Shown piece by piece: positions 10,738 through 21,867 of a stretch of 64,000 bases of DNA. The translations under genes and the position numbers were made by a program. Below the pieces are notes generated by a model. That model made no database searches. It was not told the origin of the DNA and was given only the letters and a program-made list of their open reading frames with translations. The stretch covers positions 2,649,001-2,713,000 of the forward strand of contig JANUWF010002273.1 of NCBI GenBank assembly GCA_026120185.1, read 5' to 3'. This DNA comes from Voacanga thouarsii (Eukaryota; Streptophyta; Magnoliopsida; Gentianales; Apocynaceae). Within the stretch, counting starts at the first letter, position 1, and each line of letters starts with the position of its first letter.

Positions 10738-11060
10738 CACTTGTAATTCTTTCTTCCCCCTTCGCTGGGTGACAACAGAGGACCGGTATTTCGGGACAAT
10801 CTATAAACTAAACCAATCAAAATCAGAGCAGGCATACGACAAACACGAATGGCTCGAAGCCACCGGCAGAACACGTGGTCGAGAGATCCAATCTTGAGCA
10901 AAATAAATACTGCAATTTCGATCTTTTGCAATAAAATTATCGTGCAGTAAATCAACATAGTCCAAGGTGATGTCTCTTTTCCCTTCAAGTTTACCTACTA
11001 AGATACCAGAGAGAATATAATCTCCACCAGACAAATGTAATGCTTTAGCGAGTTCCCGGT
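10738..11060 (-). pseudogene. rbcL: Plastid rbcL fragment in nuclear DNA (NUPT), heavily mutated
   Basis: The minus strand encodes a decayed internal segment of the RuBisCO large subunit. The frame at 10801-11034 reads [19 protein letters not shown], then [17 protein letters not shown], then [11 protein letters not shown] and VLPVAS, matching the well-known rbcL order in the C-terminal barrel domain, including the loop-6 region around VGKLEG. After VLPVAS a frameshift moves the match to another frame (IRVCRMPAL). The many substitutions and the frameshift show that it is not functional. It is best read as an old plastid-to-nucleus transfer that landed between WAK copies. Intact rbcL is the catalytic CO2-fixing subunit in the chloroplast. 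Confidence 0.85.
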
Positions 11061-11815
11061 TAAATTAATTTCAGGCAAAATATGATATGCAGAAAGAATT
11101 GGATGTAAGTGGATCCATTTCCATCCCAATTCAAAATCACTTTAATTTTAAAAAATATAATTTAAATAGTTTTCATCTCTTGAGAAATATTATATACTTA
11201 TAATACATTATATTCTCTTTATTTAACCTTACTTGAATCTATCTTAATTCTACATATTTAATAATTTTTTATTATATTCAAATAAATACATCTCAATCTA
11301 ATTTCAATCTAATTACTATTCGAGTAGACCACTCTATAGCAACAACATTCTTATCATGTCAGAGTTTCAAAAGCCGTATGCCTCAGAAAACTCTAAGCTG
11401 TTGAACCAACACACTAATCATGATGATCCGCATATCAAAATTCAAAGCGCATTAGCCACGGTGCTGAAACGGAGTTTGTGGTCTGTTTGGATTCTCATGC
11501 AGAGAAAAACACCAGGTTCATCTCCGCCATTTGATTGATCAATAAAATGCAGAGGTAGCAAACAATCGCCTTTCTCAAACCCATGAACAATTTTCTAGTT
11601 AAATGAATTTTTTGTGATGGAAAATATACAGAGAATATTAAGTCAGAAAACCTGTCTCAATACTGGTGTGTCCTATTTTATTGGATCTTTACAATTAAAC
11701 AAGATTGATATTTGTGATATTTCACTTAAAGCTTCCATTTTGCAGAGATTTATTGATCCTAAAACTAGCTCAAATACAAGATATTAATGTAGTTTGGTAT
11801 CCTAATTTATTCATG
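11061..11815. other. Gene-free stretch between the rbcL fragment and WAK copy 2
   Basis: A+T-rich sequence without recognisable coding content. A 60-codon open frame at 11356-11538 has no recognisable motif and is not called as a gene. Confidence 0.3.
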
Positions 11816-12516
11816 AAGTTCTGTTTCCATCATAGACAGGCTCTGAGAACATTGTAACGCTATTAGGTTTTTGTTTGAAAACTGTAGTTCCATTACTTAT
11901 CTAGGAATGTGTTTCTAATGGAAATATCTCAAATCATCTTCATGATCATTCTAATGTCCCGAGAATCATTGGGAGGACCACTAATCCTTTGCTATTGAGT
12001 TGCTTTAGCACTTCCTTATTTGCTCTAGGATGCTTGTCCAGCCATCTGTCACGCAAATATACAATTGATTAACATCTCATTGGACAAGAAACATGAGGCC
12101 TTTTTCTATTGAGTTGAAACTCAGTACCTATTCACAAAATTTACTAGCTATAATGTGAGGGAAACATTTGCTTACCTAGAACCTAAATATTTTGGGTCAG
12201 GACAACTGGAATGATAAAAGCAAAGTCTACACCTTTGGTATTGTTCTTGCCGAACTGCTAAAGGGCCTGAAAGTTACTTCAACTAGATCCGATAGGTTTG
12301 GCAATTCAATCGATAATTGATAGGTTTGGCAATTCAATCGATAATCGACTGTTAGAAACTGTGGAAAGAACAGTTGCAAATGAAGCCAGTGGGGACACTT
12401 TTTTAATTGCAAAACTTTTAAAAAGATGTTTAAAGCTTTGCGTGCAGAAAAGGCAACGCATGAAGGAAGTGGCATCCGAACTTAAAGAGAAGGATAAGTA
12501 TAGGATCAATAGCTAA
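11815..12516 (+). pseudogene. WAK-like kinase relic, copy 2
   Basis: Degenerate kinase sequence starts near 11845 (NIVTLLGFCLK, the WAK HRNIVKLLGCC region) and continues through ECVSNGNISNHLHD, a ruined catalytic region, and then KVYTFGIVLAELLKG near 12220. The C-terminal lobe is at 12298-12516 (LLKRCLKLCVQKRQRMKEVA). Frames change several times and stops occur. A 28-bp tandem duplication at 12291-12346 disrupts the C-lobe. It is a tandem paralogue of copy 1. Confidence 0.8.
12291..12346 (+). repeat. 28-bp tandem duplication in WAK copy 2
   Basis: Two adjacent 28-base units starting GATAGGTTTGGCAATTCAAT, identical except at the last base. The unit length is not a multiple of three, so it shifts the frame. 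Confidence 0.95.
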
Positions 12517-12622
12517 AGCCAGTTTTCAAGAAATTTACAATTGCACTGTTGGCTTGGTAACAAAAGGCTATCAAGATTTCTTCTAGGAAACTATAAGTCC
12601 TGTTAATTTTAAAGAGTTACCT

Positions 12623-12880
12623 ATGATGGAAAGCAAAGAATGTAGTATATATTCAAAGATACTTCCATCAAAGGGGACAGTTTTTACAAGATTTTGGCCA
12701 TACCAGAAACTGAAAAAAGGAGAGAAATATAAAGCCAAGAAGAAGTTATTCAAACGGAATGGTGGATTACTACTGCAACAGCAAATGTCTTTAATGTGTT
12801 ATAGACGTATGTTTTCATATAAGAAGAGTTGGAGAATGCAACAAACAATGCAAGTTGTGTTATTGGCAAAAGAGGGCTGA
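12623..12880 (+). pseudogene. WAK-like relic, copy 3 (juxtamembrane fragment)
   Basis: The frame contains KLKKGEKYKAKKKLFKRNGG followed by LLLQQQMS, the conserved WAK motif between the membrane segment and the kinase, then decays into ERMQQTMQV-like remnants before a stop at 12880. No kinase domain follows; a Mutator-like element begins about 160 bp downstream. It is a truncated third tandem copy. Confidence 0.75.
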
Positions 12881-13042
12881 CAGGAAGGACAAACTGACTG
12901 ATACTAGCTACTCACCGCTAGCTCGTGCAACCACTGGAATTCAAACATGTCCCACTAGTAATTGCTAACTGATCATGAGCACAGTACATTCCCCGATACT
13001 TGATCAAACACATGAGGTGCACATGACCAACATAACCCGCAC
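12881..13042. other. Short spacer before MULE-1
   Basis: Nothing recognisable. No 9-bp duplication matching the far side of MULE-1 is present at its right edge. Confidence 0.3.
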
Positions 13043-13144
13043 GAAAAATTCTTATATGAACTCAGTGTATAGTCCCACTTATGCATCGGGTGGGCCTAAC
13101 CGACCTTAGAGATCAACACATGGCAGCTTTGATTATTTAATTGA

Positions 13145-13184
<40 letters not shown>

Positions 13185-13320
13185 CAATTTTTCCTTTTCT
13201 TTCACCAACCACGGTTAACCATGGTTGGTGAAAATTCGAACACCCCGCCCAGAAATCACGTGCTCTGTTTCTCTAAAAAATTTCCCATTTTTTCGCTCTC
13301 TCTCTCTCTCTCTCTCTCCA
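13043..13320 (+). repeat. MULE-1 left terminal inverted repeat
   Basis: Diverged inverted copy of 21578-21867. It contains an (AT)n run (about 13147-13181), a near-perfect palindrome centred on GTTAAC (13201-13232) and a (CT)n run (about 13295-13318). In MULEs the repeat normally carries the transposase promoter and binding sites. Confidence 0.75.
13201..13232. repeat. Near-perfect palindrome in the MULE-1 left terminal repeat
   Basis: The arms CCAACCACGGTT and AACCATGGTTGG are reverse complements apart from one position per arm. The corresponding block in the right terminal repeat (21706-21732) is less symmetrical. Confidence 0.8.
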
Positions 13321-14477
13321 GCAGCCATCCCGCCGACCAGCTCTCTTCAGCCGACGTCGTCTCTCGCTCTCTTCAGCCTTGTTTGCAAAGGTGATTTGCA
13401 GAAGCAAGGAGACCATATTTCCTCATCAATTACAGTAGCATTCACTTAATAATTGTAGCATTAGCTTCCGTTTTCTCTATTCGACCCTCTTCTCGGGTCT
13501 TATTGTCATACAGCACTAAGAACAATTCTTTCTTCTTCACCTCCATCTGAACTTGAACTCCTCAATGGCTTGGTTGCAATGAAGAATTACCTACATTCCT
13601 CTCTTCAATCATTGTAGCATTCTCTTTATCAAGATTTTGGTCCACACGCATCCATTCGGCAGGCAGTCTAATCTTGACAAGGTGCAGAACAGGTGTGTTT
13701 TCATGTGTTTGTAAGTTTGTAATGCCCTTTTAATGTAGTAAACAGAACTTCAATAATAACCAAGCACAGACAATGGGCATCTTGATTTCCAAATCATGGA
13801 GTTTTCTTAGCATGTAATGACACCTGTTCTGCAATTTCTGGGTTCGTTCATTGTACAATGAACCTGGAAAAACTTATATTTGGAGACAAATTTTAGAGAA
13901 CCTGCTGATGCACGTTTGCACAGATCTGACTTCTTTAGTTGAATATTTTGACCAATAATGTATGTTCATATCAGCCTCACTCACAACGTTATTCCCTTAA
14001 TGAAGCAATCTTGATTTCCAAATCATGGAGTTTTCTTAGCATGTAATGACTAATTTTAATCATATTTACAAAGGATGGAAAGTTAGCAGTAGATCTAGTC
14101 ACCATATTTTTGGATTAAGAGAGTAGTTTATCTCAGCATGCTAATAAACTAACTTATAAGTCTATCGTTCAGCAGTCTATACAAAATCATTATCCAAAAC
14201 AGTGCAGTATTTTTCTCGTTTTGCTTGCATTTTACCTTTTCAAATCTATTATGATCAAGCTGCTTTATAGCTAAAGTCTAAATAAAGGATAAAAAGAACA
14301 CACTCAAATGAGCAGCAAGTTATAGAAAATAATGTGATTAATTGCCTAGATAATTCAAGGGAGTCCTAGCTATAAGTACCACTCTGACTTACTTTTTGAA
14401 AAAACACTAGTGTAGATTCGATATGACTTACAACAACTTCTCCTTTGACACATGGAATGTCAATTTTAGTTTGTAGG
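13321..14477 (+). other. 5' leader region of the MULE-1 transposase, with a direct repeat
   Basis: No coding domain is seen. About 42 bases containing TTGATTTCCAAATCATGG occur twice (13779-13821 and 14008-14050), almost identical. The TTTAGTTTGTAG just before the transposase ATG resembles a splice acceptor, so this region probably holds a 5' untranslated exon and an intron. Confidence 0.45.
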
Positions 14478-17430
14478 ATGTCAAGTTGTGCAGATAGTAT
14501 CTTCATTGATGATCTAGATGAAGGTGAGGATGAAGAAGTTCAATTCTTGCACCAAACTTATGAAGAAATTCAATCACAACAAGACAACAGTGATAATGAT
14601 ATTCAAATTACGTTTGTTGGTCAAGCAAAGGGAAAAGATGATGGGGGAGGATGAAAATCAAGAAGAGTAAATAATTGAGAGATTGGAAAAAAAAATTAAT
14701 AACTACAGTTGTAGATTGCCAACAGAAAGCATATGACTTATACTGTGAGTATTCACATGCAAGTGGCTTTAGTGTAAGGAAGGGAAAACAGTACTATGTG
14801 CAAGGGATAAGAAATATTAGGTCAAAAATCTTCTGTTGCTCAAAACAAGGTGTTAAAAAATCTAAAAGTGATGATGGTTCTCACGAAAGGTTAGAAACAA
14901 GAATTGCTTGTAAGGCAATGGTGCAGTTTGATGTTGAACAGGATGGTAGTTGGAAGGTTGTTAAACTACACAAGAGCATAACCATGAGATGACAAAGGCA
15001 TATGAGATACATTTGTTAAGATCAGCCCGTCGTGTATCATTAGCTTAAGGAGACACTTTGGAGCAAATGGTCAGTTCCGGAATAAAGACTTCCCAAGCAT
15101 TTTCGTATATGGTAAAAGAAGGTGGTGGTATTGCAAGTGTTGGATTCTTGAAAAAAGATGCATATAATGAACTTAACAATAGAAGAAACTCCTTGATCGA
15201 GAAGGGAGATGCTCAAGGTTTAGTCAACCATTTTAAGCATAGATCTAGCACTGAAGGTATGTTTTTTTGGGATGTTGAGTTGGATGATGAAGGGTGAGTT
15301 CACAATTTCTTTTGGAGGGATGGTAGATTCCAGGTTGATTATGACTTCTTCGGTGATGTTGTAGTCTTTGATGCTACGTATAGAACCAACAAATACAACC
15401 TAGTGTGTGCACCATTCATTGGGGGTAAATCACCATTGGCAAACTATTGTGTGCATTTTTATCTAATGAGACTACTACATCATTTGAGTGGGCATTTAAA
15501 TCATTTTTGGAGTCTATGAATAAAAAACAGCAAGTGACATTTATGACTGACCAAGATGCAGCGACCATGAAAGCTGATGATATAGTGTTTTCTGAGAGCC
15601 AACGTAGATTGTGTCTATAGCACATTTGTAAAAATGCCCTATCATACCTAGGAAGCCTCAATAGTGATGTAAAGTTTCAGTAAATATTTCATAAGTGCTT
15701 GACTGGGTGTGAGACGAAAGAGGAGTTTGATAAGACATGGGCTGAAATGATCAATAACTACAATTTGAGTGGGCATAAATGGCTTAAAAAATTGTATAAT
15801 CTTCAAGAAAGATAGTCTACAACTCTTACCAATGAATCGTTTAGTGCTGGGTTCAAAAGCACTTCAAGAAGTGAAGGTACGAATAGTGTTTTAAATAGTC
15901 TTGGTAGTAAGACTACTTCCCTTACGAAATTTGTTGTTGAATTTGATCGAAAACTTAGAGAATGGTGCCAAACCGAGGCTCAAGTTGATTTTGTGTGTAA
16001 ATAAGGGAAACCACCCATTGCTATAAAAACTAGCCTAATATTGCAACAAGCTGCCCGCTTCTATACTCATAAACTGTACAAGTCATTCGAGAAAGAGTTT
16101 ACGGGCATTTTGACATCATCCCATGATGAAGAACCTTGTAGTGAATCCACCTTCAATTTTAGTGTTACTTTGGATACTAAATGGGGACCGAAGACAAGCA
16201 AAGTATACCTTGATACAGCTAACAATATTGTTGAATGTAGCTGTAAAAAATTTGAATCGTATGGGATATTATGCACACATGAATTAGTAGCTCTCAAGGC
16301 AAAAAAGGTGCCTACTATTCCAGAAAAATACTTGTTGAAAAGGTGGAGTAAAGATGCTCGAAAATAGGTAAGTGACGTGGACCAAGTTAGGATATTCAAC
16401 ATGGAGGGTTCAAGTTCGGATATTGTCTATACAAATCGAGCTATGAGATTTGCTTATGATCTTGCTTCTAGAAGTCAATCTCATGAGGCAACTAGGCTCA
16501 TTATGTGGCAATAACTTGAAAGTATAGCCATTAGAGTAGAAGAGTATTTCAAAAAAAATAATGTGATTGATTCACATTCAGAGATTAAAGATCCAACTTG
16601 GAATAGTAGCCATGAGGGGGAGGGTGTGGAGGTTGATGAGGCCGCTACTAATATTGTTCAATATCCAAAAAAAATAAGGACAAAAGGTAGAGAAAGAGGT
16701 GAAATGATAAAGGGCCATTTTGAGAAAAGGCAGAGGAGTAATTCTACTCAAAGGGTAGCATCTTCTCAAGGTTGTAATGATGTGAAAATGCTATTTAATT
16801 TTGATAATCAATTCATGTTTACAAGCACATGACATTAACGGTTTTTGGTTGTTACTAACTCAATGTAATGTGTTTTCTGTGCAGGAACGAGGAACAAGCT
16901 TGCCATAAAGGAAAGTCATTATCACAAGTGGGGAATGCAACAAATAATGCAACTTGCCCACTTGTATTGTTAACTCCAACATTGAACAATAAGGTAGTCA
17001 TGCACCTTTTTTAAACTCATGTTTATTGCATAGAAGAGAATTTGCGCTGTTTTATCTTCTAATGACAAAACTGTTTTCAAATGACTACAAAGAACAAATT
17101 TTCAACATTTATGGTTTCATTGCAGGTGCCTAATATAGGTGGTTCATTTCAGTCTTTTACAAGCATGTTGCAAGGGATTACTGCTTTCAATAACAATTAT
17201 GCAGTAAAGCTTCATTTTGTAAATCAAATGCTTCATTTTCAATAATAATATAGGTGCTTTCAATAACAATTGTGCCCAAGATAGTGATTTATTCAAAACT
17301 TTCTAATGGTAGGATGATCCGTTTGATGATCAAAATCTTGGGCGTGGCGATGGACAGTGAACAACTTGCCAATCCAGCAACTAATGGACAGTCTGCTTGT
17401 TGATCTTAATGCAGTTTGAATGTACTTTTG
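14478..17430 (+). pseudogene. FAR1-type MULE transposase, broken
   Basis: The likely start is the ATG at 14478, preceded by a splice-acceptor-like tract. In order: an acidic N-terminus; a FAR1 DNA-binding domain from about 14710 (AYDLYCEYSHASGFSVRKGK; the closing HNHE is reached only after a frameshift near 14980); a region ending FFWDVELDDEG; the MULE catalytic core near 15340-15620 (DYDFFGDVVVFDATYRTNKY, then MTDQDAATM and the C-terminal HICKNA block); and a SWIM zinc finger near 16230-16290 (CSCKKFESYGILCTHE). A further spliced C-terminal exon is likely near 16885-16993. At least seven stops or frameshifts interrupt it. FAR1/FHY3 light-signalling factors descend from such transposases, but the terminal repeats and decay mark this as a transposon copy. 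Confidence 0.85.
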
Positions 17431-17559
17431 CTTTCTAAATGTATTGACATATACAATTGTAAAAGGTGTACAGACAATATTTTATATTATAGTTACTTGG
17501 TAGCAACAATGTTGTAATTTTGGTTATATAATATATGTGAACCTACGCTTCTTTCTTGG

Positions 17560-18110
17560 TTGTTCTGCATTTTTTTTTTTTTTAGTTTTCTGCATTTGCT
17601 TGAGTTTTCTACATTTGTAGTTTTTGAGTTTTCAGCATTTTTTTTTTTTTTGTTCTAGTTGCATTGTGGAAGTTTTGGTTGCATTTTCTACATTGTTGCT
17701 TTTTTTTTTTTTTGAGTTTTTTGCATTTTCTGGAGTTTTCTACATTTTCATGCATTTTTCAGCATTTTTTTGGGTTTTAGTTGCATTGTGGAAGTTTTGG
17801 TTGCATTTTCTACATTTCTGCATTTTCTGGAGTTTTCTGTATTTTCATGCATTTTTCAACATTTTTTTGGGTTCTAGTTGCATTGTGGAAGTTTTGGTTG
17901 CATTTTCTACATTTCTGCATTTTTTTTTTTGAGTTTTCTGCATTTTCTAGAGTTTTCTGCATTTTTGGGAATTTTTATGCATTTTTTTGGGTTCTAGTTG
18001 CATTGTGGAAGTTTTGGTTGCGTTTTCTACATTTCTGCATTTTTTTGAGTTTTCTGCATTTTTTGGAGTTTTTAGAAACATTGTGGAGGTTCTAGTTGCA
18101 TTTCTACAAT
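17560..18110 (+). repeat. Minisatellite rich in GCATTTT / GAGTTTTCTGC
   Basis: A unit containing TAGTTGCATTGTGGAAG starts at about 17656, 17778, 17875 and 17995 (spacing about 97-122 bp), with poly-T runs between copies. It lies downstream of the MULE-1 transposase. Long Phe-rich open frames here are by-products of the repeat. Confidence 0.85.
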
Positions 18111-18365
18111 TTCTAACTTCCTTTGGTCATGGCATGTTTGCTACCTTCCCCTTTTCATCCTCCTTATGTTAAAAATATCAAAAGAGGATAATGCTATAGG
18201 TCATTTTTTATAAAATACAGCTTGCTTTAACATAAAACAATGACATTCTTAAAGGAAGAGAAAAGTGAAGGTAGCTGCCACAACCACTACCTCATCCTAG
18301 TTTTCAGCAGTGTGTAATGCTGGAAATGTGTATTCAATTCAAATCACAAATAAGTCTACCAATCT

Positions 18366-18640
18366 CCAATCCAATACCAAGCAAATCAGTTCTACATTTT
18401 TTCAAAAAAATTCATAGCTTAACACAACCAATCAACTCTCTCAATAAACACACAATCAACAATAAGTCCACCGACATCTCAACCCCAACTCCAATCCAAT
18501 ACCAAGCAAATTAGTTCTGCATTTTTTCAAAAATTCCATAGCTTAACACTACCAATCAACTCTCTCAACAAACACACAAGCAACAATAAGTCCACCGACA
18601 TCTCAACCCCAACTCCAATCCAATACCAAGAAATTAGTTC
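18366..18640 (+). repeat. Tandem repeat, about 124-bp unit
   Basis: The unit beginning CCAATCCAATACCAAG starts at 18366, 18491 and 18615. The first two copies are complete and nearly identical; the third decays after about 30 bases. It lies between the two convergent MULE-1 genes. Confidence 0.85.
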
Positions 18641-19015
18641 ATCAATCAAAAAATTCACAACTTAACACATCCAACCAAACCTCAATACACAACACAATTC
18701 CCATTCTCCTTCATCAACATAATTCACCCACAATATTATCAAAAATCCATCAATCAAAAATTTCTAAAAATAGTACGGATACCATAAGCAACCTAATCAC
18801 ATCAACAACAAAAAAAAATTCATTTAATAATGTGTTTTTTCACAACTTTCGGCTGAGATAATGAACATCATTATCTCAAAACTATCCGCTACTCAGATTA
18901 CACATATTATAAAAGTGTACAATGACAATTCTAGAAAATATTCTACAACTTTTACACATACTATAAAGGTGTACAACTATTTGAGAAGGTTTTCCAACAA
19001 CTATTATATATAGCC

Positions 19016-19279
19016 TCATTTTCGAATCAACCATTTCAAAGGAGGTTGTGGAGGTGGTGGCGGATCAAATTCAATATTTGTAGATGATGATGTACTTTTA
19101 GTAGTTGCATTTGTGCATCCCATATATGTTGTCCACGCTTTTTCTGCATCTTGAAGAGAAGGAAATGATTTGAAGATATTCATGGGATATCCATTTACTA
19201 ATTTATGACAATCCTCCCACTCTACAAATATTCCGGTCTCTCTTCCTTCAAATACAACGTAGCACTTTCTCGGTGCCAT
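19016..19279 (-). CDS. Small RNase H1-type hybrid-binding domain (Cauli_VI/viroplasmin family) gene carried by MULE-1
   Basis: The 87-residue open frame starts at ATG 19279 on the minus strand, preceded by TTTATCTATGCAG, a good splice acceptor, so an upstream untranslated exon is likely. Residues about 4-45 carry the hybrid-binding signature: CYVVFEGRETGIF, then VEWEDCHKLVNGYP, then FKSFPSLQDAEKAW. This fold binds RNA-DNA hybrids or double-stranded RNA at the N-terminus of RNase H1 and occurs in the family that also includes caulimovirus P6. No RNase H catalytic domain follows; the tail is Ser/Thr-rich then Pro-rich (PPPPPQPPLKW). The frame has no stop although the neighbouring transposase is ruined. 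It is convergent with the transposase and would be transcribed from the right terminal repeat, as mudrB is in MuDR. Function in transposition is inference. Confidence 0.72.
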   Translation of the reverse strand: MAPRKCYVVFEGRETGIFVEWEDCHKLVNGYPMNIFKSFPSLQDAEKAWTTYMGCTNATTKSTSSSTNIEFDPPPPPQPPLKWLIRK

Positions 19280-21577
19280 TCTCTGCATAGATAAATGAAA
19301 AACATAAATAAAATGACTCAAAATAAGAGAACATTCATTGCAATGCCAAAAACAAAGAGAAAAATTATTACCATGCAAAATCCCAACTCATGTCCATACA
19401 TATTCACCAAGAAGGGAAACTAATTACAATTGGCATACTAATATTGCTTGCCTTAATAACTTGACCATATAGTCGGCCATTTGGCCATAGAGAAAGGAAA
19501 GAAGACACTTTTTTCTATTCAACATTTGAATATATTAAGCAACTAAGAAAAAGATTTACACTACCGATGTTCTTGGGCTAAAAGATTCCATACTCAAGAC
19601 AGGAAATAGACATTATACTACCTATGTTGGTCAGGAAAGATAATCAAAAAGCTTATTACTTGGCATCGAAATGTTTGTGAGCTCTTTTTTCTGATATTAA
19701 AGCAGACGAGTGAATTTTCATTTCGCAGAGCCTCAAGGAAAAGAAGTCAGCAGTTCAACCTGTGATACTGAGCTTTTAATCAGTTGATTTTATTTTCTGA
19801 CACTTATACTATCACAATGAACTATATTTCAATTAATTTGACTTGTGACCAAACTACAGATAATGGTACCTGAAAACCTAGAACCCCAGATTTTGTGCAG
19901 TAGAATTTTAACCCACATAGAACAAAACCAATCGAAAAAAAGCTAGTGATCATAATTAACCATATATAAAGATACTTTTGTTAACAATCAATATATCACA
20001 GCCTGAGAGAATCATGTGTTCATATATACAAAGCTATTGAATTATCATTTAATAAAACCTAGGTTCCTACATCCTACATCCTTGCTACTGAATTATCATC
20101 TTCTCAATTATTATTGAAGAAGCTGGAGGCATCAACATTACATCCTTACATTAATTCCCATAATGAATCTGAAATAGCATACAAAAACCTACCATCCCTA
20201 TTTTATCTATCTTACCAGAAAGGCCTAGTAAGAAAAATCAAGCACAAGAATATGTTCCAAGTATTTCTATTTCCTCTAGGACAGATTGTTGCAGACCAAG
20301 ACATCATTTACTATTACATACAAGCCAACAAGAGATTCCATCAAAGCAAACATCCATTGGTGTCAGAATTCGAGCACCCCATATGAAGAGAAAACAAAAG
20401 CAAATTTCTTATTAAAATTAACCCATATATGAATATACAAACTAATGGCCAAACTTACAACAGGTGGCAAAATCTTAATGCTAGTGATTCATTGCACCTC
20501 ACAATATCCACTTTGGACAAAATTGCAGCTCAAGCAATGTTGATAGAAACCAAATATATCTCAACACTAACATGTAGTATATAAAGGAGAAAATAATCAA
20601 CTAAAATCCATTGCTGCCTGGAAACTATCTTCTCTAACTACCTTAAAAATTGCAAGAAATTGAAGACCAAGAAGGATTGTGATTTTCATCCAACAACAAT
20701 GCATGAATGTTAAAAAACTGGAGATCAAATCAAAAAGACCTTGAATATTTTTTATAGTTTGAAATTTCCAAAATACCAAGATCTACTGGAATTTCTTATC
20801 CTTCCCAGGTTAATACGTTCTACCAAGACAGTGTACCCATTTATTGGACGCAGACAGCATGTCAGGCTCAGAAAACATTTAACAAAACAGAGACATAACT
20901 TAGTAGATAAGAACTCCAAGTTCCCCCACAATGATCCTCATTTTCAACCAAGTTTATCTAACTTTTTTCAATTTGCCAACTCTTTGGATCTCCTCGTTCT
21001 TGATAATAACTTCCCATTCCATGATACCATTGCTAATTAATAGCAACAATCTATTATTAGACAAGTGGAAGCAGTTTACTAGGAAAGAGCATAATTAGTA
21101 GCCCAATCAAAATCAACAAAGAAAATTAGTAGCAGAAGATAAGGATAAAAGCAATAATTCAATAAAAGCTAAAGGCCACATTATTTCCAGAATTATAACA
21201 AAAATAGAGAAATTATGACTCAGTGTATGAGAAAATAACAATAGACCTGAATGCAAAATCATTTATAAAAATCATATACAAAAAGTATAGGGATTATGAA
21301 CAGTAGCTCACATAAACAAGAGACAATGATCGGGTCAAATAGGCTTCTGGGAATGCTACTATGGTGGCCGAGTTGCTATTGCGAGTTAATAAACAACCCA
21401 AGCCAAAAACACAAGCAAGCGGACTGCCGACATCACATCTAAGCAGGCTTTGTCGGTTAAGACCCGAGAGAGGTGGGAGGTAGAGACCTGAAGAAGGGGT
21501 GGTTGTTGTGGATTCAACAAGAGACACCGAGTAGCTGTGGGAGGTAGAGACCCGAGACAGGTGGTAGGTAGAGACGC
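19280..21577 (-). other. MULE-1 right interior, probable leader and intron of the hybrid-binding gene
   Basis: No domain is recognisable. The frames seen (for example 20114-20386) have no known motif and no splice support. The A+T-rich content fits intronic or spacer DNA between the right terminal repeat and the small gene. Confidence 0.35.
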
Positions 21578-21578
21578 C

Positions 21579-21659
<81 letters not shown>

Positions 21660-21867
21660 TTAAAATTTTGATCCTATGTGATAGTGGTAAAAGGGAAAAT
21701 TTGACAACCAAGATTAACCATGATTGATGGAAAAAATAAAAAAAATTGAGGAGTTCCAAATTTTGGAATTTTTTATTTCAAGTGGATAGGTGTCGCACTT
21801 TAAAAGCATTTGGACTCACCCAGTGCACAGGTTGAACTGTGCATCGGGTTTCATATAAGAATTTCCC
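21578..21867 (-). repeat. MULE-1 right terminal inverted repeat with (GA)n(TG)n
   Basis: Diverged inverted copy of the left repeat. It includes a (GA)n run (about 21580-21624) running directly into (TG)n (to 21656), the counterpart of the (CT)n in the left repeat. Confidence 0.75.

Larger units (their letters stand above)
13043..21867 (+). mobile_element. MULE-1: Mutator-like element with FAR1-type transposase and a hybrid-binding-domain gene
   Basis: The left end (GAAAAATTCTTATATGAA) and the reverse complement of the right end (GGGAAATTCTTATATGAA) begin diverged terminal inverted repeats of roughly 280 bp. Both repeats pass through a GCATCGGGT block, a CCATGGTTGG-like block and a CT/GA microsatellite. 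Inside are a plus-strand MULE transposase of the FAR1/FHY3-related kind and a minus-strand RNase H1 hybrid-binding-domain gene, convergent with each other. No 9-bp target-site duplication matches at the ends (aacccgcac left, aatatgtag right), so the element is old or has exchanged an end. Confidence 0.85.

Noticed and set aside
17624..18172. Phe-rich open frames that look membrane-like
   Set aside because: They follow the GCATTTT/GAGTTTT minisatellite and have no start context or motif.
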